Origin: Streptosporangium roseum DSM 43021
GTDB lineage: Bacteria; Actinomycetota; Actinomycetes; Streptosporangiales; Streptosporangiaceae
Assembly (NCBI RefSeq): GCF_000024865.1
Contig: NC_013595.1
Coordinates: forward strand, 7,068,001 to 7,132,000
DNA length: 64,000 bases
Direction: 5' to 3'
The notes under the pieces are model-generated. The model searched no databases and was not told where the DNA came from. It saw nothing but the letters and a program-made list of their open reading frames with translations. The position numbers and the translations under genes were made by a program. Below, piece by piece: positions 17,559 to 25,675 of this stretch (the first letter of the stretch is position 1; every line of letters begins with the position of its first letter).

Positions 17559-18509
17559 TCATTTCCGAGTCCCTCGGGTCGCGCGCGGACCGACGATCAG
17601 CGCGTCGCGTTGTGCGGAGCTCAGGCGGTCCGGCCTCGGGGTGACGGCGTACTCGCCGCGCCCGAGCCGCTCCACGGCGAGCGGGTCGGCGAGGATCGGA
17701 CGACGGCTGATCGCGTCCAGGGCGTCGGCCGCCCGCCGGACGGGCCAGTCCAGCGCCGTGGCGAGGTCGTCCACGGTGAGTGGCCGAGCGGCGTGCACCA
17801 GTGCGGCCAGCACCGTCAGCGCGTCGCGCACGACGGCGTCGGTGAGGCCGCTGTCGTTCATCTGCTCGCTGATCCAGGCGAAGAACTGAGCCATCTGGCC
17901 CAGCCGGGTGCCGGCGGGCGTGCCGGAGCCGAAGATCTCGATCCCGTGCCGCGCGGCCGCCGCGACCTCGGCGTGTGCCCCGGTGTCGGCTTTGAACGCC
18001 CGGAGCCAGACGTTGTCGTCGATCACATACCGTTCGCGGCGGCCGGAATCCCGCGTGCGTCTGACCAGCTCGATCTCCTCGAGGTAGCCGATGGCCTTGG
18101 ACACCGACGCCGGGCTGACCTGTAGCCGGCGTACGAGCTCGGCGGACGTCAGCCCCCCGGAGCCGGAGGTGAGCAGGCAGACGAACACGCGAGCGGGCAT
18201 CCGGGGAAGGCCGGTTCCGACCAGCAGCGTCGCGAACTGCTCCACGAAACCGCGCACGGACTCGGCCGGCAGCTCGTCGGCCGGTGGCTCCGTGGCCTGA
18301 ACCGGTCTGCGGCGGTGGGCGCGCTGCCCGGCGGCCTGCTGGGCGCGGTCGGCCAGGTAGCCGCCGGGCGCGCTGTTGCGTGCCACTTCGCGGCTGATCG
18401 TGGATGTGGGCCTGCCCAGCCGCCTGGCGATCTCGGCGTATCCCAGCCCTTCGGCCAGCCCGATCGCGATCTGCCGGCGATCCTCGTGGGTCAGCCTGCC
18501 TCCGGGCAT
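17559..18509 (-). CDS. Fusion regulator: IS30-type HTH plus MarR/GbsR-like winged helix
   Basis: 316 residues from the ATG at 18509, with GGAGGG 8 bases upstream. Residues about 5–60 (LTHEDRRQIAIGLAEGLGYAEIARRLGRP…STISREVARN) match the N-terminal HTH of IS30-family transposases, including the basic A-R-R-R-P tail. The transposase DDE core is absent. From about residue 90 there is a winged-helix domain of the MarR/GbsR type (LTSAELVRRLQVSPASVSKAIGYLEEIELVRR, read in parts), and a second helical region (about 230–290) looks like another wHTH. The gene is divergent from the serine hydrolase gene, with repeated TTGCAACG sites between them. It is likely the local repressor, with a DNA-binding domain recruited from a transposase. 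Confidence 0.78.
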   Translation of the reverse strand: MPGGRLTHEDRRQIAIGLAEGLGYAEIARRLGRPTSTISREVARNSAPGGYLADRAQQAAGQRAHRRRPVQATEPPADELPAESVRGFVEQFATLLVGTGLPRMPARVFVCLLTSGSGGLTSAELVRRLQVSPASVSKAIGYLEEIELVRRTRDSGRRERYVIDDNVWLRAFKADTGAHAEVAAAARHGIEIFGSGTPAGTRLGQMAQFFAWISEQMNDSGLTDAVVRDALTVLAALVHAARPLTVDDLATALDWPVRRAADALDAISRRPILADPLAVERLGRGEYAVTPRPDRLSSAQRDALIVGPRATRGTRK

Positions 18510-18561
18510 CGGCCCGCCCTCCTGTCGGTTCGGGTTCACAGGTGCGTTCACCAACATTACA

Positions 18562-18682
18562 TTGCAACGGTCGGTTGGCGTGGATTGCGTTTATCGACAA
18601 TGCTGTTGCAACGATTTGCCATAAGCCCAGCATTTCAAGCACATCATCGAGGGTTTTCGTTGACGCAACTTGAAATGCAACG
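18562..18682. promoter_or_regulatory. Repeated TTGCAACG-type sites in the divergent promoter region
   Basis: TTGCAACG occurs at 18562–18569 and 18606–18613, with the related ATGCAACG at 18675–18682. GTTG-ACG-CAAC at 18659–18669 is an inverted repeat of the same half-site. A possible promoter for the hydrolase gene is TTGACG (18660–18665) with TAGCCT 17 bases later. The sites sit between the fusion regulator gene and the divergent hydrolase gene, so they are candidate operators for that regulator. Confidence 0.5.
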
Positions 18683-18729
18683 TAGCCTTTTCTCGCTTGG
18701 AAAGAATCGGACAGGACGAGGAACCCCTT

Positions 18730-20385
18730 ATGGCAAGAGCGTTGGATGTGACCCGGATGCGAGCTCGCGTCTCCGAGCTGCTCGCGGAGTACCGGATTCC
18801 GAGTGCCGCGATCGGCGTCCTCAGCGACGGGGAGATCACCGACTTCGCGGTCGGCGTCAAGAACATCTCCACGCGCGAGCCCGCGACGACCGACACCGTC
18901 TACCAGTGCGGCTCCGTATCCAAGACATGGACCGCCCTCGCCTTCATGCAGCTCGTCGACGAGGGGAAAGTCGCCCTGGACGAGCCGGTGCGGACCTACC
19001 TTCCCGACTTCCGGGTCGCCGACCCCGGCGTCAGCGCCAAGGTCACCCCCCGCCGTCTCCTCAACCACACCAACGGCATCGAGGAGAGCTACGGAGATCC
19101 GGGCGAGGACGACGACGTGTACGAGCGCATGGTGGAGAACATCGCCGGCGCACCCCAGGTCCACCCCTTGGGCCACACTCACGGCTACAGCGCGGCCCTG
19201 GGCTACGCGATCCTCGCCCGCATCATGGAGGTGGTCGACGGCAAGCGGTGGGACGACATCATGAAGGATCGTCTGTTCGACCCCTTGGGACTGACCTCGA
19301 CGAGCAGCCGGCGTGAGCACGTGGACCAGGACCGGGCCGCGACCGGATACCTGATCCGATCCCTCCAAGAGGGCCCCGTCCTCTCACCGCTGGGTCACCT
19401 GCCGCGCTCCTTCGGCCCCGGAGGCAACGTCAGCACGACAGCCCGGGAATCGCTGATGATGGCGTACGTCTTCCTCAACGGAGGAAAGGCGCCGAACGGG
19501 ACCAGAATCATCTCACCCGGCGCCATCCGCGAGATGACGGAGTCGCGGGTCCCCATACCTGACCCGTACATGTTCGGGCCGGAATGGGCACTCGGCCTCA
19601 TCGTGTGCGATTGGCACGGCCAGACCGTCTACGCCCACGACGGCAGCGCGGTCAGCCAGAGCGCCCGCCTGCGGATCCTGCCGGAATCGAACATCGCCGT
19701 CTCGATGCTGGTGAACGCCGGGCCACGCGACAGCTTCTACCGGAAGGTGTTCAACGAAATCCTGGCCGACCTCGGCGCGGTCACGATCCCCGACCTGCCG
19801 GAGCCCGACCCGACCCTGGCCCTCGATCTGTCCAGGTACGAAGGCTCCTACGAGCGCCCCGGCACCCGCTACGAAGTGGCGGCCGAACGCGGAAAGCTCC
19901 ACCTCAAATTCACCCTGAACCCCATGGAGGCGCAACTCCTCAACAGACCAGAACAGCTCGACTACGAGCTGCTCCCGATCAGCGAGACCCACTTCTTGAT
20001 GCCTTCGGACGATCCGCTCGAGGACCCTCAGACCGTCGCGATCTACGACTTCAAGAACGGTGCCGCACAGTATCTTCACATCAATTGCCGAGTAAATCCG
20101 AAAGTCAATGAGGAGGGTGCCACGGTGCACGTCATGACTGTTTCCACAATTTCCGACAACGACGGTTTCTGGGGTTCTGTGAAGAAGGCGTACGGCCAGC
20201 TTCCCATGGGTGCCAAGTGGACGATGGCGGTGGCGAGCACCGACGGGACCAAGGCGGTGAACGTCATCGTCCATGACTCGATCGACGGCGTCAGAAGCTT
20301 CTTCGAGGATCACACCGGCCCCTTCGCCACGACGGAATACTTCGAGGCCGACGCGTCCAACGCGGTCGGCCTCCCGACGACGTAG
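18730..20385 (+). CDS. Serine beta-lactamase-like hydrolase with extra C-terminal domain
   Basis: 551 residues from the ATG at 18730. It has the class C/esterase-type fold: S-V-S-K at 62–65 (nucleophile and base), Y-S-A at 153–155 and the HDGSA motif near residue 315 in place of KTG. There is no signal peptide, so it probably acts in the cytoplasm as an esterase or peptidase and not as a true beta-lactamase. Residues about 370–460 form a strand-rich domain (DUF3471-like position). The last about 87 residues (from VHVMTVSTISDNDGFW) look like a separate small alpha/beta domain that such hydrolases normally lack. It is divergent from the IS30-HTH/MarR fusion gene, which probably regulates it. 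Confidence 0.85.
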   Translation: MARALDVTRMRARVSELLAEYRIPSAAIGVLSDGEITDFAVGVKNISTREPATTDTVYQCGSVSKTWTALAFMQLVDEGKVALDEPVRTYLPDFRVADPGVSAKVTPRRLLNHTNGIEESYGDPGEDDDVYERMVENIAGAPQVHPLGHTHGYSAALGYAILARIMEVVDGKRWDDIMKDRLFDPLGLTSTSSRREHVDQDRAATGYLIRSLQEGPVLSPLGHLPRSFGPGGNVSTTARESLMMAYVFLNGGKAPNGTRIISPGAIREMTESRVPIPDPYMFGPEWALGLIVCDWHGQTVYAHDGSAVSQSARLRILPESNIAVSMLVNAGPRDSFYRKVFNEILADLGAVTIPDLPEPDPTLALDLSRYEGSYERPGTRYEVAAERGKLHLKFTLNPMEAQLLNRPEQLDYELLPISETHFLMPSDDPLEDPQTVAIYDFKNGAAQYLHINCRVNPKVNEEGATVHVMTVSTISDNDGFWGSVKKAYGQLPMGAKWTMAVASTDGTKAVNVIVHDSIDGVRSFFEDHTGPFATTEYFEADASNAVGLPTT

Positions 20386-20529
20386 CCGCTCCCTGCGCTG
20401 CCGTCCGCCCAAGCCGCGACGGCGGCGCACCATTCGGATCCGTGCCTGACACCGGATCCCCGGGGCCGACCCGCTTCGAGAACGGCCGGATGGCCGGTGG
20501 ACACGCGGACGACCGGCGGTCTGGCGCGC

Positions 20530-21188
20530 CTACCAGTAATCGATCGCCGGCCGGACGACCACCCTGTCCTTTCCCTTCTCCAGTTCCGAAAGATTCTTGT
20601 ACTTAAGCCTCTGCTCAGGAGAAGCCCGCCCTTTATTCCGCTCCAGCCATTTGACGTGAACCTTCCTGCTCCCTTTTTCAGGAATTCCTCTTTCCGTATG
20701 TCTGCTCCGCGCAGTCGCGCGTTGCGCACCGCGTTGACCGCAACGGTCGCAGACGCCCTGTTCTCCTTCTGCCAGTCCTTGGGCAGGTCATCGTATTTCG
20801 ACCTGGCGATGTCGACCCGGTCCGTGCCGTGCGCCTTTATCCATCCCCGGTCAGCGGTCGACTTCATGTTGGATTCATAGACCCGGTCGTCGGGCAGTCT
20901 CTCGTATTTTTCACCGGCAAGCCCGACCCGATCCGTCCCGTATTCGTCCATCCATTTTCGGTCGGCAGTCGTTCTGGCACTGGGAGGAGGCTTTCCCGCC
21001 CTCACGGCATCCCGAACAAGCTCCGCCTCACGCTCATCACGCCACCTGTGATGCATGTCGCGGGCCACCTTGTTGATTCTCTGTTCCATGCGGGCCCGGC
21101 GTGCCCGGGGGAACTTCACAAGGCGTTTGAAGATGTTTCCGATGCTCCTCAGGGCGCTGCGGAGCATGGCCGTGAATCGCCGGGCCAT
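20530..21188 (-). pseudogene. RyR-like repeat protein, one base out of frame at an A-run
   Basis: The frame from the ATG at 21188 encodes a basic N-terminus and two imperfect repeats: TADRKWMDEYGTDRVGLAGE.KYERLPDDR and TADRGWIKAHGTDRVDIARS.KYDDLPKDW. After EEFLKKG it becomes nonsense and runs on to 20310. In the −1 frame, from the A5 run (T5 at 20674–20678), it continues as KVHVKWLERNKG, then LKYKNLSELEKGKDRVVV and ends in AIDYW with TAG at 20530. That tail has the Y-x-x-L-x-E-x-E-K-x-K-D-R pattern of RyR domains, and the two repeats look like degenerate copies. The full product would be about 219 residues. AAA-AAG is also a known −1 slippery site, so mutation, read error or programmed frameshift are all open. 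Confidence 0.65.
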
Positions 21189-21202
21189 GTCGGCCAGACG
21201 GG

Positions 21203-21234
21203 CAGGAGGTCAGGAGGTCAGGAGGTCAGGAGGT
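21203..21234. repeat. Four perfect tandem copies of the 8-mer CAGGAGGT
   Basis: CAGGAGGT is repeated without change at 21203, 21211, 21219 and 21227. The array covers the stop codon and last codons of the small membrane protein gene on the minus strand (stop at 21218–21220). Because 8 is not a multiple of 3, gain or loss of one unit would change the C-terminus of that protein. Confidence 0.9.
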
Positions 21235-21406
21235 GCGGAGCGAGAGCGACGGCGATCGCCGCGGCACCGGCGACCCCGACGAGCAGGCCCACGATCCACT
21301 CGACGCTGTTCTTCGAGATCCGCAGGGTGTCGGCCGCGGCGGTGAGACGGTCAGCGAGGTCGGCCGGCTGCCACGTCCGTGTCGGCCATGACGACCTGGC
21401 CGTCAC
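21218..21406 (-). CDS. Small single-pass membrane protein
   Basis: 62 residues as called from GTG 21406. The convincing part is the second half: an amphipathic stretch DLADRLTAAADTLRISKN is followed by a strong transmembrane helix (VEWIVGLLVGVAG…IAVALA) and a very short tail. The start is doubtful. An ATG slightly upstream in another frame (MADTDV) may be the true beginning if a base has been lost or gained, because the frames of this gene and the preceding one overlap. No family recognised. It belongs to the cluster of small decaying minus-strand genes between 20.5 and 22.0 kb. Confidence 0.5.
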   Translation of the reverse strand: MTARSSWPTRTWQPADLADRLTAAADTLRISKNSVEWIVGLLVGVAGAAAIAVALAPHLLTS

Positions 21407-21628
21407 CGGTGTCGCGCAGGCGCTCGCCGAGGTGCCGGCATTCCTCCAGCAGCGTGCGCCTCAACTCCCGGTAGGGGCCGGCGAACTCCTCGCACGGCAA
21501 CGGTGCCTCATCCCCCTGCGGCTCCGCAGCCCCTCAGTGAACTGCGCATACTCATCCGCCAATGCCCGGAAGCCGCGCCCGGAGGGGTATCGGCCGTCGG
21601 CATCGATCGTCACCTGCTCGGGCAGCAT
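21351..21628 (-). pseudogene. Small helical protein gene, frameshifted at a G-run
   Basis: ATG 21628 (after GGTAGGGGCG) opens MLPEQVTIDADGRYPSGRG, continuing to EYAQFTEGLRSRR, and then fails. Shifting by −1 at the run of five G (C5 at 21512–21516) restores a sensible helical protein: DEAPLPCEEFAGPYREL, then ECRHLGERLRDTGDG, ending in AAGRPR with TGA at 21351. The span is 278 bases, one short of a whole number of codons. The rebuilt product of 92 residues has the size and helix pattern of WXG100-like or small regulatory proteins, but I cannot name it. The neighbouring gene has the same kind of defect. Confidence 0.55.
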
Positions 21629-21633
21629 CGCCC

Positions 21634-22001
21634 CTACCTGCCTTCCAGCTGTCGCAGCGTCCCATCGAGCGTCGCGGTCAACCCGTCGAAGTCGCGGACC
21701 GCCTGGACCTCCATCAGAGAGAGTCCCGCAGCACCTCCGGACCCGTCGTGCGCAATCCGGGACGGATCCACCCGATCATGACCAGCCCGCCAGGAGGATA
21801 CCGAGCCCGGTCCGCGGTGTCGATGATCATGAAGGTGAGGCTCCGGATCGACCTCTGACGACGCCTCCGCGTGACGGGAACCGTCTGGACCTCCCCGCGG
21901 GCGGACGCTCCCGCCAGACGGGCATCCCTTCCGTTCGGATAGCCCTTCCGCCCGGACATCTCTGCCGGACGCGCGGCCCGGCGGGGACGGCCTGCGGCCA
22001 T
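21634..22001 (-). other. Two short overlapping reading frames, possible remnants
   Basis: One frame ends at 21714 (TGA) and overlaps as TGATG the ATG at 21714 of a 26-codon frame (MEVQAVRDFDGLTATLDG…) that ends at 21634, 5 bases before the next gene starts. The first frame has its most protein-like part at the 3' end (FMIIDTADRARYPPGGLVMIG, read in part); the 5' part is Arg-rich and may not be coding. The tight spacing suggests a small polycistron of which parts have decayed. No family recognised. Confidence 0.35.
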
Positions 22002-22049
22002 GGCGCTCTGACAGGGGCGGGCCTCCGTGCCACCCTTGCCAGAGCGGGA

Positions 22050-23207
22050 TCATGTGGCCGTGCGTTCCAGCTCCCGCTCGGCCCACTGGCCGATGTCGCG
22101 GCGCTCGATCGCCGCGGCCATCAGGGCGGGGAAGGCGTCGGGGGTGCACGCGAACGCGGGCACCCCCAGGGCCGCCAGGGCGGCGGCGTTGTCGCGGTCG
22201 TAGAAGGGAGCTCCCTCGTCCGAGAGCGCGAGCAGCACGATGACCTGGACTCCGGCCGCGGTCATCTGGGCGACCCTGCGGAGCATCTCCTGCCGGACCC
22301 CGCCCTCGTAGAGATCGCTGATCAGGATGAAGATCGAGTCGGTGGGCCGGGTGATGAGGCCCTGGCTGTAGGCGATGGCCCGGTTGATGTCGGTGCCGCC
22401 GCCGAGCTGGGTGCCGAACAGCAGCTCCACCGGGTCGTGGAGCTGGTCGGTGAGGTCGACGACCGCGGTGTCGAAGACCACCAGCGACGTCCTGAGCGAG
22501 CGCATCGAGGCGAGCACCGCGCCGAAGACGCTCGAATAGACGACGGAGGCGGCCATCGACCCGCTCTGGTCGATGCAGAGCACGACCTCGCGCTGGACGG
22601 CCCGCTGCCGCCTGCCGTAGCCGACCAGCCTCGACGGCACCACGGTGTTCCGCTCGGGCAGGTAGTTCTTCAGGTTGGCCCGGATCGTGCGGTCCCAGTC
22701 GATGTCGGCGACCCGCTTGGGCCGGTGGGTGCGCGCCGACCGGTCCAGCGCGCCGGTGACGGCCGCCTTCGTCTTCTGCACCAGCCGCCGCTCCAGCTCG
22801 GAGACGACCTTGCGGACCAGCGCGCGGGCCGACTCGCGGGCCTTCTCCGGCATCACCCGGTTGAGCGACAGCAGCGTGCCGACCATGTGGACGTCGGGCT
22901 CGACCGCCTCCAGCATCTCCGGCTCCAGCAGCAGCCTGGTCAGGTTCAGCCGCTCGACGGCGTCCTTCTGCATGACCTGGACGACGGTGGAGGGGAAGTA
23001 GGACCGGATGTCGCCCAGCCAGCGCGCCACCCTGGGCGCGGAGGCGCCCAGGCCGCCGCTCCGCTCGTCCGCGCCCTCGCCCTTACCGCCGTTGTAGAGC
23101 GCGGCCAGGGCTCCGTCCATCTGGGCGTCGGTCCCGCCGAGGGCGCATCCCGTGCCGTCGGCGTCGCCGCCGAGCACCAGCCGCCAGCGGCGCAGTCTCT
23201 CGTCCAT
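22050..23207 (-). CDS. VWA domain protein of the MoxR/DUF5682 operon
   Basis: 385 residues from ATG 23207 (a GTG directly upstream would add one). The C-terminal half is a von Willebrand factor A domain with an intact MIDAS: DQSGSMA at about residue 220, the G-T-D-I-N segment (LGGGTDINRAI) and SDLYEGG. The N-terminal half is helical and unassigned (about 1–200), with a conserved-looking DWDRTIRANLKNY stretch before the VWA. No signal peptide or membrane segment. The start overlaps the stop of the DUF5682 gene (TGATG), so it is the last gene of the five-gene operon. VWA proteins paired with MoxR ATPases usually act as substrate adaptors in metal-dependent assembly or remodelling. Confidence 0.9.
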   Translation of the reverse strand: MDERLRRWRLVLGGDADGTGCALGGTDAQMDGALAALYNGGKGEGADERSGGLGASAPRVARWLGDIRSYFPSTVVQVMQKDAVERLNLTRLLLEPEMLEAVEPDVHMVGTLLSLNRVMPEKARESARALVRKVVSELERRLVQKTKAAVTGALDRSARTHRPKRVADIDWDRTIRANLKNYLPERNTVVPSRLVGYGRRQRAVQREVVLCIDQSGSMAASVVYSSVFGAVLASMRSLRTSLVVFDTAVVDLTDQLHDPVELLFGTQLGGGTDINRAIAYSQGLITRPTDSIFILISDLYEGGVRQEMLRRVAQMTAAGVQVIVLLALSDEGAPFYDRDNAAALAALGVPAFACTPDAFPALMAAAIERRDIGQWAERELERTAT

Positions 23208-25564
23208 CACTCGGCCTCCGTCTTCCCCAGGATCATCAGCACGGTCCGCACGGCCGCCGCCGCCCGCTCCTCGTCGAGCTCCGCGACGTCCTCCCCGCCC
23301 GCAACCGCCCCGGTCGCGAGCGAGCGGACCCGCGAGCCGATCGAGCGCCGCTCCGGCGCCGCGAAGGCGCCGAACGTCCGGCGGAGCAGGGGCAGCACGT
23401 CCACGAACGTCTCCGGGGCGAGCCCGGTGAGCCAGCCGTCGATCAGGGCGAGCAGCCGGGCGTCGTGGACGAGCAGCAGGCCGCCGCCCGACAGGAATCC
23501 CTCGATCCAGGCGGCCGCCCGGGCCGGCGGGTGCCCGGCCGACATGGCCCGCGACATCCGCGGGCCCACCTGGTCGGCGTCGAGGTCACCGGCGTCCAGC
23601 AGGATCCTGGTGAGCCGGCCCTCGATCAGCCCGTGCAGGTCGGAGCGGCCCGACGCGCCGCGCAACGTGGCAAGCCAGCGGCCCTGGGGCGCTTCCGCGC
23701 CGGTGGCCCCGTCGAGCAGGGCCACCGCGGCGTGCACCCCGTCGATGTGGCGCAGCAGGTCGCGGGCCGCGTCGTCGTCCAGCCCGGTGACCGCTCCGCC
23801 CAGCCCGACGCAGACCCTGGTGAGCAGGGCGTCGACGATGGCGGCCAGGCCGGTGGCGGGGGTGCCGCGCACGTCGCCGTAGCGCTGCGCGCGGACCATC
23901 GCGGGCAGCGCCGCCATCAGGTGCGTGACGTCGCTGTCGAGTGCGGCCCGCGCCGACAGCGAGTCGAGCACGTACGGCAGCGCGTCCGGCAGATCCGCGA
24001 GCAGGCACCGCTCCACCAGCCCGGTGAGCCCGGCCAGCGAGACCCCGGCGGGTGCGGCGGATCCGCCGCCCCCGGGTCCCGGTCCGGCGGTCCCCTGCGG
24101 CGCGGCCGGGCCGGGCGGCCGTCCTCCGTCCGCGAGATCGCGGACGCGGGCGCCGGCCGCGGCGGGGACCGTGGTGCCCCAGGCGCTCGCCTCGATCAGC
24201 TCGATGTCGAACTCGGGACGCCAGGCGAGCGTCCACGACTCGCGGAAGGTGCCCTTGCTCCGGCTCTCCTGGGGCGTGCCCCACTCCACGCCGAGCAGCC
24301 GCAGCCGGTGCAGCAGCCTGCTGCGCTCCAGGTCGAGGGGCTTGCGCAGGTCGAGATCGTGCTCGCGGTCCAGGGCCTCGGGCTTGAGCTTCAGCCGCCG
24401 CTGCTCCTCGCGGAGGTGGCGCTGGAGAGGGACCATCGGGGTCGTGTCGGGGACGTGGCCGAGCCGCTCCCCCACGACCATGCGCCGCTGGATCAGCTCC
24501 ACCGGCAGGTCGTCGCCCTCGCACAGCACAGCCCTGGCCGCCTCGGTGACCTCCGCCAGCCCCGCCAGCGGCCGTCCCCGGAGCACGGCCAGGCTCTGCG
24601 TGAGCCGTACCGCCTCGATGACGTGCGCCGAGGAGACCGGCAGGTCCTCCTCGCGCAGCACCCCCGCGGCGGCGGTCAGCCACCGCTCCACCGGACGGTC
24701 GGCGGCGGTGAACAGGTGGTGATACCAGCCGGGTGACGTCACCCCCGCGCCGTATCCGCTCCAGGCGGCCAGCCGCCCGTACGTCCACGGCACCCAGGTC
24801 ATCTCGGCCTTGACCTTGGGCAGCCCGCGCAGCAGCGCGTCGTCGGCCTTCACCGTGGGCAGCCCGGCCCCCCAGGCCGCGCCCTCCCGCGACGGCCCGG
24901 CCAGCGCGGGCACGTGCCATGCGCCGCAGACGACGGCGATCCGCTCGAACCCGTCCTTGACCGCCCTGCGGATGGTGCGCCGCATGAAGGCCTCACGCCG
25001 GGCCTCGTAGGCGTCGGCCACGTGGCCCTCGCGGACCGCCGCCATCGCCTCGGCGATCACCTGGAACGGCGTGTCCCCGCGGTGCTCGACCACGTCCTCC
25101 CACCAGCGCTCCGGATCGTCGTATCCGGCGGCGCGGGCGAGCGTCCCGATCGGATCGGTCCGTACGGCCGCCGGTATCCCGGAGTCCGGACCCTCTCCGT
25201 CCGGCGTGTCCGGCGTGTCCGGCCGGGCGGCCGGCTCCTCCGGCCCGGAGGCGAGGCTGTGGGCGGCGGGCAGGTCGCAGAACCGGACCGGGATGCCCGC
25301 CTCCACCGCGTGGCGGATCGCCTGCCACTCGGGCGAGAAGACCGCGAACGGCCAGAAGGCGGCCTTGGACGGCTCCCCCGGCACGTGGGCCAGCAGCGCC
25401 ACCGGGGGTTCGAGACCGGGGTCCTTGGCCAGCTCGACCAGCCCGTCGGCCTCGGGCGGGCCCTCGATGAGCACGATGTCAGGCTTGAGGCGTTCCAGCT
25501 CGTCTCCGAGGGAGCGCGCCGATCCCGGCCCGTGGTGCCGGACCCCCAGCACGGAGACGCTCAT
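23207..25564 (-). CDS. DUF5682 family protein
   Basis: 785 residues, cytoplasmic. The N-terminus (VLGVRHHGPGSARSL, then DIVLIEGPPEADGLV) and the later VVCGAWHVPAL have the histidine and acid placement of the TraB/EreA/ChaN-like fold, so a metal-dependent hydrolase activity is possible (my inference). The rest is helical and repeat-like, with a Gly/Pro-rich linker at about residue 480–510 (24050–24130). The family is normally encoded next to a MoxR ATPase and a VWA protein, as here. It overlaps the VWA gene by one base and starts about 110 bases after moxR, with a strong hairpin between. Confidence 0.85.
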   Translation of the reverse strand: MSVSVLGVRHHGPGSARSLGDELERLKPDIVLIEGPPEADGLVELAKDPGLEPPVALLAHVPGEPSKAAFWPFAVFSPEWQAIRHAVEAGIPVRFCDLPAAHSLASGPEEPAARPDTPDTPDGEGPDSGIPAAVRTDPIGTLARAAGYDDPERWWEDVVEHRGDTPFQVIAEAMAAVREGHVADAYEARREAFMRRTIRRAVKDGFERIAVVCGAWHVPALAGPSREGAAWGAGLPTVKADDALLRGLPKVKAEMTWVPWTYGRLAAWSGYGAGVTSPGWYHHLFTAADRPVERWLTAAAGVLREEDLPVSSAHVIEAVRLTQSLAVLRGRPLAGLAEVTEAARAVLCEGDDLPVELIQRRMVVGERLGHVPDTTPMVPLQRHLREEQRRLKLKPEALDREHDLDLRKPLDLERSRLLHRLRLLGVEWGTPQESRSKGTFRESWTLAWRPEFDIELIEASAWGTTVPAAAGARVRDLADGGRPPGPAAPQGTAGPGPGGGGSAAPAGVSLAGLTGLVERCLLADLPDALPYVLDSLSARAALDSDVTHLMAALPAMVRAQRYGDVRGTPATGLAAIVDALLTRVCVGLGGAVTGLDDDAARDLLRHIDGVHAAVALLDGATGAEAPQGRWLATLRGASGRSDLHGLIEGRLTRILLDAGDLDADQVGPRMSRAMSAGHPPARAAAWIEGFLSGGGLLLVHDARLLALIDGWLTGLAPETFVDVLPLLRRTFGAFAAPERRSIGSRVRSLATGAVAGGEDVAELDEERAAAAVRTVLMILGKTEAE

Positions 25565-25609
25565 GGGCGGCCTCCGGCCACCGGGCCACCCGTCCGCGCG
25601 GCCGGCGGG

Positions 25610-25664
25610 CCGGAGCGGGGGTCACGTGGTGTGGTCATTGTGAGACGGGACGGCCCCGCTCCGG
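25610..25664 (-). promoter_or_regulatory. Strong hairpin between the moxR-like and DUF5682 genes
   Basis: CCGGAGCGGGG (25610–25620) pairs perfectly with CCCCGCTCCGG (25654–25664), an 11-bp stem, and with a 3-base bulge it extends by several G–C pairs. The loop is about 33 bases. It lies inside an otherwise tightly coupled operon, just before the DUF5682 start. It may be a processing or attenuation site that sets the ratio of the upstream three and downstream two products. Confidence 0.5.
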
Positions 25665-25675
25665 CGGCCCGCGCC

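Noticed and set aside
17559..18509. IS30 insertion sequence
   Set aside because: Only the HTH head is present, followed by a MarR-like domain; no DDE catalytic core and no terminal inverted repeats seen.
20829..23882. 1017-residue plus-strand open frame
   Set aside because: Runs antisense through the RyR-like gene and the VWA gene, with low-complexity Arg/Pro/Gly content and no ribosome site.
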